A stretch of DNA of 64,000 nucleotides from Choristoneura fumiferana (lineage: Eukaryota; Arthropoda; Insecta; Lepidoptera; Tortricidae). This document shows, in pieces, positions 9,850 to 22,536 of this stretch. The translations under genes and the position numbers were made by a program. The notes under the pieces are model-generated. The model saw only the letters and a list, made by a program, of their open reading frames with translations, searched no databases and had not been told where the DNA came from. Where the stretch lies: the NCBI RefSeq assembly GCF_025370935.1, contig NC_133490.1:12172407-12236406 (forward strand). Direction: 5' to 3'. Numbering within the stretch: the first letter of the stretch is position 1; every line of letters starts with the position of its first letter.

Positions 9850-12800
9850 TCAAAAAAAAACTTCTAAGACCCATTAATTAAGTTTAATCATAATATTATG
9901 TGACTTAAAACTAATTATTCGTTATTGCTTCATTGTAGTAATTGTACTTAGGACTACTACTTTTTATTCACATTGCAGTGATATGGACGAGTCAGGACTA
10001 CACTCGCAGAAATAAGTCATTTAGTCAACGAATAACTCAATTTAAATACATTTAAAATACATGTCTAGAGTAGGAATTAATGCATAAATTATTCATTCAA
10101 ATAAACTTTTAATAAAAGGTCAAACTTATTCTTTTGAATACTAAAATATCTCTTATATTTTACTGTCTTGAAGATTTTTAGTAGAGCTAAAATATATTGA
10201 ATCGGACAATTTTATTTGACAGTAGTGCTGTTTACTTAATATTTTTTTTCAATATTATATAACGAGTGACATATTTTAAAATGTCAAATAAAATTGTTCA
10301 ATAAACAAGGAAAACAGATTGTGCTTAACTTTATTGTTTTTTTTTTATTTTAATAATATAATATTTTAATTCTATATCGGCGTATTGTCTATTGAAAGAT
10401 TATTAAAGGCATGACAGGTATATGCTTATTTTATTTACTACTGTAATAATGTCTGTTAAAATATCAGAAAAAAAGAGACAGTTGTTATTCAATTAATTTA
10501 ATACAGCTATTATTTTAATATTTTTAACAATCGTCACATAATAATGCACATTGATTGGTTTATTTGTAAAGGTTATCATGTTTTGAGTAATCATGGCCCT
10601 GAAAAAATAAAAATAAAACTTTTATAATAATATGTATGTGCCTAATTTTAAACATGTAAGACATTTAAATAACTATTGTATTTATCCACGATATTAAATT
10701 ATTTAACTCACGGTAAAGACTTAGGAAACTTACCCTATAAACACACAAAAGTCAACAAGAAGGATAATAGTTTTATTTAATAATTATTAGCATTTAAAAT
10801 ATCTATTATTCCAATAACAATATCACATACATTAATAACTAGACAATAATAATTATAATAACAATCAACAAGTACATTCGATGATACAGTGATGTAAGTA
10901 CATTCCAATACGTTCTGTCTTTAAAATATAAGACAAAAATACTTTTCTTTCTTTTCTTCTAAAGATAGAATCTTATTAATAATTATACGTGTCTTATTAC
11001 TAACGACTTATTATTCCATTATGAATCGAATTACGATTTTACGATTGTATAATAATAATTATGCTTTGTTTAAGTATTCCAATATTGTACTAGGAATATT
11101 ATTTTGTTCGAAGGTTATATGACCAACTAGATCATTTATAATATTCTCCTGGCAAAATTACTTAGTTTGAAGAAAATTGATTTTTCAAGCCCCCTAATTT
11201 ATTACTTACTTATTTTTAAAATGATGTGTCGTTTTGCTTGTGAATAAATAAAGCTACCTATTCAGTTTTAATTAAAATCTATTATTTAATGAATACAAGT
11301 AATTTTCCCGGAGTGAACTGTTCAGTATAGCAATAAGTGACTTTTAAATAACTTATTTACTTATAATTTGATTATCTTATTCTCTGTTCTTATCATCAAC
11401 GTGATTTTAACTTCCTTTAAAACGAGCCTCATTTTCTGACACCTAATCACTAAAAACAGTAAAATCTCGTAATACCTCTACATTATACTTTAGAATCACG
11501 TACTAACATTCGTACAGTAATGAAATTACATACAATATTATGTCTACAATAATAGAAAGACAGCTTGATTCGTGCATTTTTTTTTGTATAAATTTTTATT
11601 CTCAACATGACTAGTGGTCGGTAGATATCAAGCGTTTGCGCAGCGGTTAATGACCTTACAAGTAGTCAACAATTAAGGTTATTCTATGACATTAATACTA
11701 ATTTAAAAAAAAGTCTAAAAGGTAGGTCTATTGGAATTGGGAACGTAACACTGGTCTAAGTTATTTGTTTTGTAAAGGTCTCCAAAATGTGTTTCGGCGA
11801 TTCACTATAAACTTGGGAAGTAAATTACCTATTCCGAATATGTCATTCCGAATTTTACTAATCCGAAAGAAATGCACAGCTACAACAATCCCCAAAACTG
11901 TTCATTATTTGAATATACTGTAAATAGAATACACTGAAAAAAAAAAAACAAAATGAAGTGCCGAGGCAGGGGTTAGAAATAGAATCCGGGTCTTCATCAA
12001 TTCGGGACGCGTATTGTCTTTATACCATACCGCACATAACAGGGATCCCTGGCCCTATTTATTTTTTTTTTTTTGTTTTTCAATGTATTCTAATTACATT
12101 ATATTAAAATAAATACCCTAATCGGGAATCAACAGTTGAAGTTTGATAGTGATTTAGGTAAGAGGCTTTTCATTTTCAAAATACGAGTAAGAATGCACTC
12201 GGTATTATAAACTTTCAGAGTTTAATAGTGTGACGGTTTGTTAGTTTAAGTGAGATTATGCAGAAAATTAAATAAAATAAAAATCCGGAATTTCAATTGT
12301 AACTAGATCTCTAATAGTTTACGCGTCCGAAGCCGCGGGTAAACTCTAGTATTCCATAAAAAATTAGGACGGATTTTACGAAATTTCTACAGAACAATAT
12401 TTGTCCACATAAATTATATGAAATGCAATAATTTAAGAGCTTTGACGAGTAAATATTTCTGTATTTATTTTACCGTAACAATTTTAGGATTTTTAAGACA
12501 CAGAAGCAAGGACATTAGTCAAAATTAGAAAAACACTCATAATCTCACTTTTACGAACAGCAAATGTAATTCGAAAGTTCAGGAAAACGTGTAAAGATGT
12601 AATGGAAGTTTTTAAACCTTGGACTTTTTTCTTATACGAATGATATTTCACTTAAGCTATGCAAACTATGCATGCTTTAATTAAAATCGATTAGTTTTTA
12701 AACATTCCTTTTTTTAGATTTTTGCAAGAATTGTAGTGGCTTCTTGTCAGTACGAAAATTGTGAAAAATAAAACAATATTGAATTCGCACGTACGTTCTT

Positions 12801-13200
12801 GACTTCCAATTAATTTCTTACGACCACAAAAGTGGATAAGAATAATTTTCTTTCAAGATTTGATTAAATTGATAACAAACAAAATTAACAACTAAAGCAC
12901 ACTACTTTTTTTATAAAGGACTGTTATTCACTAAGTACATCATTTAGTTAATATTCTTTCGTATTAGAAGTTAAGATTGCTTTTGATCCAAAAATCGTAA
13001 TGATCCTTGACCTTTCACTTTCAATACACGGCAGTGTATACTTTAAACATTGACTATTTAAATTAAACAGAAAATTTGTAGTCTAGTATAAGTTTAGGTA
13101 TAAAAGAATAGGAAACAAGTTCAAATTTCATACTGACAATAAGACCATTCAAGAAAATCTAAAAGAATTAAGCGATTCTTCAGATACCATATAATCGTAA
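9850..13200. other. AT-rich non-coding DNA, copy 1
   Basis: Largely free of recognisable repeats and with no ORF above 60 codons. A small inverted repeat at 10203-10300 has arms GACAATTTTATTTGACA and TGTCAAATAAAATTGTTC, probably a MITE. Around 11940-12060 a tRNA-like phrase GACCCGGATTCTATTTCTA (minus strand) may be an old SINE head. The copy-2 counterpart (about 23,990-27,300) is almost identical. Confidence 0.6.
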
Positions 13201-13204
13201 CATG

Positions 13205-13457
13205 GTTCACTAATGTTTCGCAAGTAACGTTTGGCAACCTGGTTCATTTCGCAACTTTTCACTACGCAACTGTTTAATATTTCTGAAACTGTCAATATTT
13301 CAGGATTTTTATAACACTAACCTTACTTAACCTAAAGGGTTCTACACGATGGCCCTGAATTAAATCCTGAAATATTTACGGTTTTAGAGTTTGCGAAATG
13401 AAAAGTTGCGAAATGTAACAGGTTGCCAAATGTTATTAGCGTAATGAACGGATACCT
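13205..13457. mobile_element. Mutator-like MITE with 9-bp target duplication
   Basis: Subterminal inverted repeats GTTTGGCAACCTGGTTCATT and its complement, around GATGGCCCTGAATTAAATCC. Flanked by CGTAACATG (13196-13204) and CGTAACATA (13458-13466), a 9-bp direct repeat with one mismatch. Copy 2 (27312-27553) has lost the left one. Related copies: 36120-36374 and 57701-57927. Confidence 0.75.
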
Positions 13458-13664
13458 CGTAACATAGATGTTAAAACGGCAAAGTTTTAAACCGACGGTT
13501 TGCTTGTAAATACCAGACTCAATCATATTGACGTTACAATGGCACTAGACACGATTGTCAGTGAGTAAATCCAAAACTATATGGAGAACCAATGTTAATA
13601 AGACTGAAGAATTATAAAATGGAACTCGATGTGTATCAGTATCAATAGATGAATCAATGGCGGC

Positions 13665-13800
13665 ATTTTATACGTCCCACTTCCGGGCACAGGCCTCCTG
13701 TCAGAATGTGATGAAACATTTCTCACTTGGTCCTATTGCGGATTGGAAACTTTGCATGCATCATTAAATTCCTCTGCAGGTGTGTGCGGTTCATCGTCTC
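13665..13800 (-). mobile_element. Old fragment of the (GAT)n-tailed SINE
   Basis: TATACGTCCCACTTCCGGGC, ACAGGCCTCCTGTCAGAATG and GCGGATTGGAAACTTTGCAT match the 3' part of the SINE but with many changes. Counterpart near 27,765-27,900. Confidence 0.6.
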
Positions 13801-15800
13801 CTGTTGTGCAATATTGAATGTGGTACCACAGTAGTAAGTAATATCATTAATGTTGATGATTTGTTCACTGACGTCAGTTTTTCATTCCAAATTCAAGCTT
13901 GGATTGCATTCACCCTAACATCTTGAGTTCACAAACGCACCCAACTGTATTGTCATCGTCCCTGTACATTGCGATTACTTATGAAATGCAGACGGATTTT
14001 TCCGACGGGATAAGATTTGAATGAAGTTAATCTAACCTTAATTTACGTTGTGAATTAACATCAACATGTGGACGAGAATAAATACTTTATCATTAACGAA
14101 GATAAAGTTAATAACCAAAAAAAAAAATGCTATGAGAGATACTTTAAATAATGGCGTGAATTCAGAAACTGTTATTGATGACGGTACACTACAAGTACAA
14201 TGATTATTAAGATTATGAAGTTGAAATTCAAATTTAAGTGTGGTCTAATGACACCTTTAACCAATTGAGCCCAGGACGGAAGGTTCTTATAAAATGATTA
14301 GCAGAGTAAAGATTAATAGCTTCGGCTACGTGGGAGTAAGCTATCGCATGTTACACACAAATCATTATCTACACTGGAATTTAAATAATGATTATACTGC
14401 TACAAATAGAATACAAACATATAAGACACGTGAATAACTATCATCTATAATATAGTTAAAATTATTGATTTTGATTTCAAAATCACAAAATTTCACTAGT
14501 TCAATTTACTTAAGACGTGACTTAAATTTATAGATATAGAATACATTTAACTATACGATCTATTTGATTATATTAATATTGTCTAAATTACATCGTTTAA
14601 TTTCACACCTATACGATCTAGCGAGAGATTATATTATACAAGTTATATAAAATAAATAACTATAGCATACTGATTTATAACATTCGATATGTTAGGCATT
14701 GCAGTAAAGACACTAGGCCACGTAATGTTGGTACAAGCGTTGATAGTGCTAGAGATATTTCAAAAGCCAATTTCACCAATAACATTTTTGTATCATAATA
14801 TGAACTTAGAGACGTGACAGACAAAATAGATAAAGTTATAACCAATATAAATACATTAGCCAACTGACTTGTGGGTGTAAATGTAAAGGAACATACAAGA
14901 TAGTTAAGTATACATAAAAATATTTTTTGAGCAGTGAAGCAATGCGAGATTAGACTAAACTTACGACTAACAGTAATAGTTCGTAAAAAGATGATAAATT
15001 GACAGCATTTCTGGTTACACTAATCGTATATGATGTCGAGGTATCATAATATAGTAATTGAGACAAAGCCTTACATCTAGAGTGGCTGAGCATTCGCCAT
15101 ACTTAAGTATATCAACCGAGAAATACTAAAAGATAATTTCATTTGCATCAGTCTGATTAAACCTTTTATTGTTAGTGTTAATCACAATTCAAAGATAATA
15201 TTTAGTTTTTTTTTATTATGACATAAATTATTTTAGTTTTTGTAGTTTTTTGGTTTTCATTATCAAGTAGTATGACCAAAATGATTTTTAGAAAATATTA
15301 TTGTTTTATTTTGTCAAAAATTTGAAATATTCTTGTTAAATATCGTCTTGGTTAGACTATTAATTATTTTTCAATAAGAATTCTTAAGTATGTCGAACGC
15401 CTGCACCGGTAAATAGTGAGAAAATACAACATCCAAATGATTAACATTCACGTACAACGTTACGTATAGATAGATTTTGATTATTGTTCCATTCAAAAGC
15501 AAATCGTAAAATTTTGGAAACTTGGTCCTATTACCTATCTTCTTTGCAACAAATTAATATTTTCTTCTATTAGAATGATTTTTTTATAAATCTATAAGAA
15601 ACATAACTGGCTACAAAGATCCCGTTATCACATTCTTCATGCTTTATTGTTTTGTTTTTATAAATGTAAACTTAACAATTAAAAAGTGGACTAAAGATTC
15701 TTTAGCGTTAGTTACTGTTATTCTTTTCGAAATACCACTGCTAAAGCGGCAAGAATAGCAAAAAACATACCATGCTTTATAATTTGATTATACCAGAGTC
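13800..15800. other. AT-rich non-coding DNA, copy 1
   Basis: No ORF over about 60 codons and no repeat recognised. The same sequence recurs in copy 2 with few changes. Confidence 0.5.
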
Positions 15801-15802
15801 AG

Positions 15803-15971
15803 GGTACCATCAGCCAAATATGTGGTCTACCACCCTAGGGTTGATAATCGTTTGCACGTCACAAAACAATAATGCCAATAGACGTGTCTGTCAACTTGAA
15901 AGTTCGACTTTAGCGACATATTCAATCGATAGGAACTTGTTTACTTATACCACTTATTTGGCTGGTGGTAC
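15803..15971. mobile_element. MITE with GGTACCATCAGCCAAATA ends
   Basis: Left GGTACCATCAGCCAAATATG and right ATTTGGCTGGTGGTAC are inverted. A related element is at 57030-57199 and the copy-2 version at 29908-30082 keeps a fuller right arm (TTGATAGACCACTTATTTGG) that copy 1 has partly lost. Confidence 0.6.
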
Positions 15972-15974
15972 ATT

Positions 15975-17646
15975 ATAAACCCTCATTGTAAGATGGTTTT
16001 TATCAAATTGGAAGCGAGCATTCAGCTCATAACAATATTATTAATTATTGCAGGATTATTATCAATAATATGTCTAATTTTTTCCAACACATAAAAAATG
16101 GGTGAAAGAATATCGATCTCCAAATATTTTTTATTGTTCATCATTAATTGTCAATAAATTCATTTTGATAGTAGTTGTTGCTAATTCTGAAATCGATATT
16201 CCTCTATCACGTATTGGACCCCAGACTTGTTCAACAGTAACATTAAAAACTAAATATTTAAAAAATATTTTCTCTGTTCTAGGTATCAGGGCATTCAAAA
16301 ACAACCTTACACTAGGGTAAACAAATGTCCTTTTAAAGGATAACAAGCAATAACAAATCTGTCTTTTAGAGGTATGTCTTCTATACTAGCAACTTATCTT
16401 TGTGCTTTAATTCGTTGTGCTTTCCACGCACATTCTTAGACTAATAAATAATTCTATAGATGTTTCAAACCCAAGTGTCTAGAGTAATTATTACAATCTT
16501 TATTTCAAACACGATCTCATAGAAATGACATTCACGAAAGCATTCATTATCCAATTATAAGATTCAGAACCACTGACAAAAAATTGGCAGTGATTCTGAT
16601 AACATTGATAATAGAAGAATACTATTATTTGTCACACTTTTCTTGCCTAAATTCGTCATAGATGAGCTAGACAAGAATAACATCAATGAATATATTTAAA
16701 CAGTGACACATATAATAGAGACAAAAGCAACTGACAGCACGATTTGACGCATCTATAGACGTATAAATAGTTAATGATAGCGTGTGAATCAATGTTCACG
16801 TCTTATACCTAACTGAAGCTAACTATACCGTAATTTACCAAAACAAGTAAGAGATAGATGCCCTAAGACAAAATCGTCAAAAACACACCCGATTAGACAA
16901 AAGTCTAATTGAACACTTCATGCATCACTTTAAGACGTTTCTAACTTTTCAATGTCCATTGACTAAGTTACCATCAATCGTAAGATTTTCAAAGGAAGTT
17001 GAACGAGCAATGTTTAAGACAGATTGAGCACGTGGTGATTGGAAGACTTGAGTAAAGGAACGGTTCAACTGAAATCTGGTGGAACTAAAGGAAGCATAAA
17101 TCCGGTGGGTAAATCACAAAATAGCTGGAAAGAGTCGGGGTGTTTCTGGATGAAACGCTAGAGGTCGCTTATATATTTTTTAGTGTGTGGTGGTGTAAGG
17201 AGATAAAACTGGCAAGAAATTTTTGGATAATATAACAAAGCAAAACCTTTATTTTGGAGTTAAATTAATGCCATGTTAACTTGGATCAACCACAACGGAA
17301 ATCAAAATGTAATCAAAGAGCTAGTAGATATTTTAGAGTAGGTAATTGAGAAAATGTAGAAACATATGCAATTCTTCTTTTGTGATAGTGAGGCAAAGCC
17401 TATCTTTCAATTTTCAAAACAAATGTTCCTGAGACTAGTTTACTTTTTACCAGCTACTACGTTATTAAAAATTTCTACCAGCTCTCTGAATAGTGCTGAC
17501 ACGATGTTTTTAAATCAATCACCATGGAACAATGATGATGATGTTTTGAATGTAAAATGATACTCGATTATGCAATGCGACGTAGGTAACTAATATGTCT
17601 GTCCCTGTTGCGCCGCATATCTTAAATATCTCATATTACATTTTAT
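15975..17646. other. Strongly conserved non-coding part of the large repeat
   Basis: Compared with 30,086-31,791 I see only a handful of differences up to about 17,300. Two opposite-strand ORFs of about 71 codons (16102-16320 plus, 16131-16346 minus) are open in both copies, but neither resembles a known protein and both are too short to call. Confidence 0.5.
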
Positions 17647-17748
17647 ACATGACCGCGCTATTGATATTAATACGTTATGCCCAAAATGAGCATCCATAGT
17701 CGATAACAACGTAAGATCTCGGTACGACAAAATAATAAAATAAGTGTG

Positions 17749-17848
17749 NNNNNNNNNNNNNNNNNNNNNNNNNNNNNNNNNNNNNNNNNNNNNNNNNNNN
17801 NNNNNNNNNNNNNNNNNNNNNNNNNNNNNNNNNNNNNNNNNNNNNNNN
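17749..17848. other. Assembly gap, exactly 100 Ns
   Basis: A run of exactly 100 Ns, the usual placeholder for a scaffold join of unknown length. About 100 bp of sequence absent from copy 2 (17647-17748) precedes it and copy 2 follows immediately. Confidence 1.
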
Positions 17849-18267
17849 CTGTCAGTCCGTCATAGAACTGTTTAATAGATAATACAGAGGACAAATAAAT
17901 ACTTCAAATGGAAGATATTGGTATGCAAAAATTATCTGAAACCTTCGCATATACACCGAAACCTCCCGAATATTTATGTAGAATGTAATAATTTAGACTA
18001 TCCGCTTTTTCTCTCGCTCCCTCTCGGCATCTCTGTATCTTCCGTCCCGCTCTCAACCAGTCTAGAGTCGGTTTTCTAGGCATTTTTTTTTCGATTTTTC
18101 ACATTTGCGTTGCTTCTGATTGATAGAGGGAGGCAGTGCTGGACGCTGGGGGGTGATTGCAGTTGCAGTAAGGGGGTTGGTTTAGGCATGAGAAGGGTTA
18201 ATGGCAAATGTAGTTTAAGATATAAAAAGTATTGGGATGTTGCATTGTAATGTATTGTAACTCTTTA

Positions 18268-18443
18268 TCTTCTATATAAATAAAAATGAATCGTAAAATG
18301 TGTTGCTAAGCGCAAAACTCGGGAACCACTGGTCCGATTTCGCTAACTCTTTTTTTGTTGTGTTCGTTACTGCCTGAAGAAGGTTTATATGGAAGAAAAT
18401 ACAGAAAAAATACAACGGGGGCGAAGCCGCGGGCAACAGCTAG
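18268..18443 (+). mobile_element. Short non-autonomous Helitron
   Basis: Begins TCTTCTATATAAATAAAAAT and ends GCAACAGCTAG, so 5'-TC and 3'-CTAG (the CTRR rule), preceded by a GC-rich GCGAAGCCGCGGGC near the end. It sits between A and T with no target duplication: copy 1 has CTCTTTA/TTGTAAAT at 4352/4353 uninterrupted. It resembles the Lep1-type Helitrons of Lepidoptera. Confidence 0.85.
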
Positions 18444-18648
18444 TTGTAAATAAAACTTATGAAAACCTAGTTGTTGTTGGGAAGCTCATGTTGTTTTGTG
18501 ATATACATAATAATTAGTATTATTACCAGTTCCTAATCTGCCACAGGACCGCGTGGGAACTATGGCTCAAGGCCTCTCGTTCTGATAAGAGACCTGCGCC
18601 CAGCAGGATGATGAGCTAGAATTACTAGTGTGAAACTTATAATAGTAA

Positions 18649-18942
18649 TAATCCCAGCCTATAATCCCACTGCTGGGCACAGGCGTCCTCTCAGAATGAG
18701 AGGGCTTGGGCCGTAGTTCCCAAGCGGGCCCAGTGGATTTGGAACTTCACACACACCATTGAACTGCTTCGCAGGTTTGTGCAGGTTTCCTCACAATGTT
18801 TTCCTTCACCGCAAGGCTCGTGGTAAATTTCAAATGTAATTTCGTACATGAATTCCGAAAACTCAGAGGTGCGAGCCGGGGTTTGAACCCACGATCCTCT
18901 GCTTGAGAGGCCATAGGTCAAACCACTCGGCCACCACGGCTT
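18649..18942 (-). mobile_element. tRNA-derived SINE, only in copy 2
   Basis: Nearly full-length reversed SINE with B box GGGTTTGAACCC (complement GGGTTCAAACCC), head complement GCCGTGGTGGCC at 18929-18942 and the CCAGCAGTGGGAT end. Copy 1 has no equivalent at this place. Confidence 0.85.
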
Positions 18943-19415
18943 CCAGAGAGTGTGAGGGTCACATGAGTGTTTTAAGGCCTAATTACGTACAGTTGCATAC
19001 AATATTTTATCTATATCCATATATTAAATCCTCTATCATGTGTTCCGCGAACCATTGAGAATGACCTGCATTAACTCTAACTAGGTAGGTATGTCTGGCC
19101 CACGAGCTGCGCCCGCGACGACCTACTGCTGCACGTGTTAGTTTTGTAACTAAGGGACCCCATACATCCCTGTATTATTATTATTCTTTTCTTGTATTTT
19201 TTTCTTTAATATCATACTTACTGTAGTTTTTAAGAATTATATTTGTACCTTTTGCCCGCAGCTTCGCCCGCATGGAATTCGGTTATCGCGCGCTGTTCCC
19301 TCGGGAACTGTGCATTTTTTCGGGATAAAAAGTGGCCTATGTAACATGCAGGTAGATATATCTATATATTTAGTAATTATTTACCTAATTAATAATCAAT
19401 GAATTAATAAGAAGG

Positions 19416-19865
19416 GCCCTGGTTTCAGCTGACGTCCCGTGCGTGCTGGAGCCACCAGGTCTTAGTCGGTCAGATGGTAAAAGGCCTGATGGGCTGACCT
19501 TGGTGCCATGGCAAAAGGGAAAGTGCCTTCTCTGGGACGCTACCTGCGTCAGCACTTTTGCAGCCTCGCACCTGGGTCGAACCACGAGGACCGCGGGAGC
19601 TGCTGCGGAATCAGCGGCCCTTAGGAAGCGCGAGAAATATTCAGCCCTCTCCAATTACATATTTGTTGCGCTTGCGGTGGAGACGACCGTTGTTGGTGCT
19701 CGAGGCTAAGTTGTTTTTTAAAGAAGTAGGACACCGGCTGTGGGACCGGGGATTAGACTCTCGCTCCGAGTCGTTCTTGATGCAAAGGCTATCATCTATC
19801 GCCGTTCAATGCGGCAACGAGGCAAGCGTGTTGGGCACCTTTGCGCCAGGAACGATTCGAGGCGG
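19416..19865 (+). pseudogene. Non-LTR retrotransposon C-terminal coding remnant (copy 2)
   Basis: Allelic or duplicate counterpart of 5090-5560. Here the first half (LEPPGLSRSDGKRPDGLTLV) is in one frame, unlike copy 1. The end reads QRLSSIAVQCGNEASVLGTF, matching the usual family end QRxSIAxQRGNAASVxGT. Small indels shift the frame near 19585 and 19700. It is dead in both copies. Confidence 0.6.
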
Positions 19866-20149
19866 TCTTTTTTTATAATATAAAAATATTATTTAAGTTA
19901 GCTAGTAGATTTATTATTTAGTAGTATTTAGCTCTTAGGTATATGATTGTATTTTCTATAAGTTTATATTCTTAAAGAAGTTTAATTGGATATGACAACA
20001 TTAATAACCTAAGAAACCTTAGGTTAGTTTACTTTTTCTTATTTTTAACTGTTATTTTCATGTGTTTTATGTTTATTTTATGTACGTATAGATTTAAATT
20101 AAAACATTCAAAGTAAGTAATACTAACAGCGAAAAATAGTAGATTATTG

Positions 20150-20258
20150 TCGTGGCCTGGAAGTAGACAATTGCTGGCCGAGTATGAGTATTAAACGGAC
20201 GAGCTTGCGAGTCCGTTTAACTAATACGAACCCAGCAATTGTTATTCCAGCCGAGACT
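20150..20258. mobile_element. Palindromic MITE (CAATTGCTGG arms), copy 2
   Basis: Same structure as 5838-5945 with a few substitutions (GACGAGCTTGCGAGTCCG centre). Confidence 0.55.
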
Positions 20259-20996
20259 AATATAAAGCTTTTCTCAAAAATGGTGAATAATTCTGAAATA
20301 GAATAAACTTTTTCTCAAAAAATATTATAAAATTTAATTTTATTCCAATATTATTATGCTTTCCCGCCTTTTTTCATTAAAAATAAACTCGGGTGTATTT
20401 TTCCACCGAAAACACCACAAGCTATTTCAGACCCAATAGAAAAAGTCCGGAGTTCCAACAAAATATCTGATACCGGCTTAACTTAAAAAAAAAGTGACTG
20501 ATTGCAGGCGCGCTAATTCATTATTGTCGAGCTAGCGCGCCTGCAATATTTTTAAACTTTTTCATTTTTCGCTTACCATAAACTATGCACTTCACCTTCT
20601 GATATGTAAAGAATAATGTCAACTTTTACGGACATTTTTGAGAAAAATATATTAATGACATTTAAAGTGGTGAAGGTAGTCGATTTTTTTTTTCTATACA
20701 TCAACTTTTATTAACTCCACGATAAATGGAATTCTTGGTGCGCTCTTCGCATTTCATCAATTTTTTAGGTTATAAAAGGGTCAAATATGTCGACAGCGAA
20801 CTGCAACTGTAGACACCGCGATAATAATTTAAAATATTGTTTTTGACAATTTACGTCACGGCCATCTCTAATAACTTATGCGACTGGGTTGAGATTCACA
20901 TGGAGCCAGTAAAACTTGGATAAGGCATTCATCGTCAAACCGAACGACATATGCCGCCGCCTGGATCTGTCTGACTCCTGCGACCATCACCAGGCC

Positions 20997-21307
20997 CATC
21001 ATCATCATCATCCCAGCCTATATACGTCCCACTGCTGGGCACAGGCCTCCCCTCAGAATAAGAGGACTTGGGCTGTAGCTCCCACGCGGGCCCAGTGCGG
21101 ATTGGGAACTTCACACTCACCATTGAATTGCTGTGCAGGTTTCCCCTCACGATGTTTTCCTTCACCGTAAAGCTCGTGGCATATTTCAAATGTAATTCCG
21201 CACATGAATTTCGAAAAAGTCAGAGGTGCGAGCCGGGGTTTGAACCCACGATCCACTGCTTGAGAGGCCGTCGGTCCTTAGGTCAAACCACTCGGCCACC
21301 ACAGCTA
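20997..21307 (-). mobile_element. tRNA-derived SINE with (GAT)n tail
   Basis: Copy-2 counterpart of 6843-7148; it retains CTTGAGAGGCC of the head that copy 1 has lost. Confidence 0.8.
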
Positions 21308-21868
21308 TACTACGAAGTGCAAAATCTTCGTATCTCGCCGTCCTGCTGACGTTAATATTATTTAATACGGGAGTGAGAGGGATGGTATGATATGAACTTC
21401 GATAACATTAATAACTATATTATCACGGAAAGGGATGTTTACAATGCCGATACGCATTGGCAAATAACGTATCTATCGTTTTAAAAACATGTGTTTTAAA
21501 TACTTGTGATATTCATCAAATACCTAGTATGTTTAAAAATATATATAGATTATACTTTATACCTCGTGACTACCCATAAATAAGCCGTGTGAAAAAAAGT
21601 CAGAAAATTGACAAAAAAAAATAGAAACACCTTTTTCCTTCATCCAAATCAATATGCTAATGATTCTGAGTAAGTAGAACCCAAAGTTACCTAATTCTGA
21701 AAAGAAAAAGTACAAGGCGTAGTTAAAATGAAAAACCCTAAGCAATACGACATCTGCTTGATCTCAGTTCCTTGTCCAGCTGGCTGCCAGCCAATGAATA
21801 TTCGAGAGGCCGCCACATCGACGTTAACAGCAGCCGCCCTGACCGGGGATTGCGGTCGTGGTGCTAGG

Positions 21869-22130
21869 ACATCATCATCAGCCTATATACATCCCACTGC
21901 TGGGCACAGGACTCCTCTCAGAATGAAAGGGCCGTAGTTCCCTTCCCACGCGCCCCAACGTGCATGGTGCAGATTTGTGCAGGTGCTTCCGACGTTTTCC
22001 TTCACCGTAAAGCTGGCGGTAAATGCAAATGTAATTTTGTACATGAATTTTGGAAAATTCAGACGTGCGAGCCCGGGGTTTGCACCCATGATCGTCTGCT
22101 TAGGCCACCGGGTCAGTCCACCATGGCTTT
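21869..22130 (-). mobile_element. tRNA-derived SINE with (GAT)n tail
   Basis: Copy-2 counterpart of 7699-7960. Confidence 0.75.
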
Positions 22131-22536
22131 TTTTCTTTACTTCTGTTTATTGTATAGATTGTCTGGAAGAGATCGCTCTGAAGCATTTTACGAGAAGGTA
22201 AGCTGTATTTCTGTACCGCTTTGTGTTGGTGTTCAATAAATAGTTATTGTGTTTGTATTGTCACAGTACCGAGCACACAAAGCGTGCATAATATTTGATA
22301 CGATTGTTTCTAGGGCCGGTAAGAGGTGTCAGAAATTTTTTAACGTTTCGCTGTAGTAGATATTATTAATGCAGATGGCTGTACATTCAGCTAAGAAATC
22401 CTTTTGTCACTCTGAAGTTCAAGATAATTTGCGGAGTGTAAAACATCTAAGACTAATTTCACTTACAAGTCGACAATACGCTTTTTTCTCAAGCACTGCC
22501 ATTAAAATGGTAAAGCACGTGACATTGCACTAATAA

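Larger units (their letters stand above)
3932..17646. repeat. Large direct repeat, copy 1 (~13.7 kb)
   Basis: From CTGTCAGTCCGTCATAGAAC at 3932 to the ATTTTAT at 17646 the sequence is repeated almost base for base at 17849-31791, same orientation, offset about 13.9-14.1 kb. It includes LINE and SINE fragments (4.4-9.4 kb), then about 8 kb of AT-rich mostly non-repetitive non-coding DNA. It lacks a Helitron and a SINE present in copy 2 and has one retroelement insertion that copy 2 lacks. No host gene is recognisable in it. Confidence 0.97.

Noticed and set aside
20916..21349. Several overlapping 67-93-codon ORFs
   Set aside because: All are read-throughs of the (GAT)n-tailed SINE; His/Asp runs come from the trinucleotide tail.
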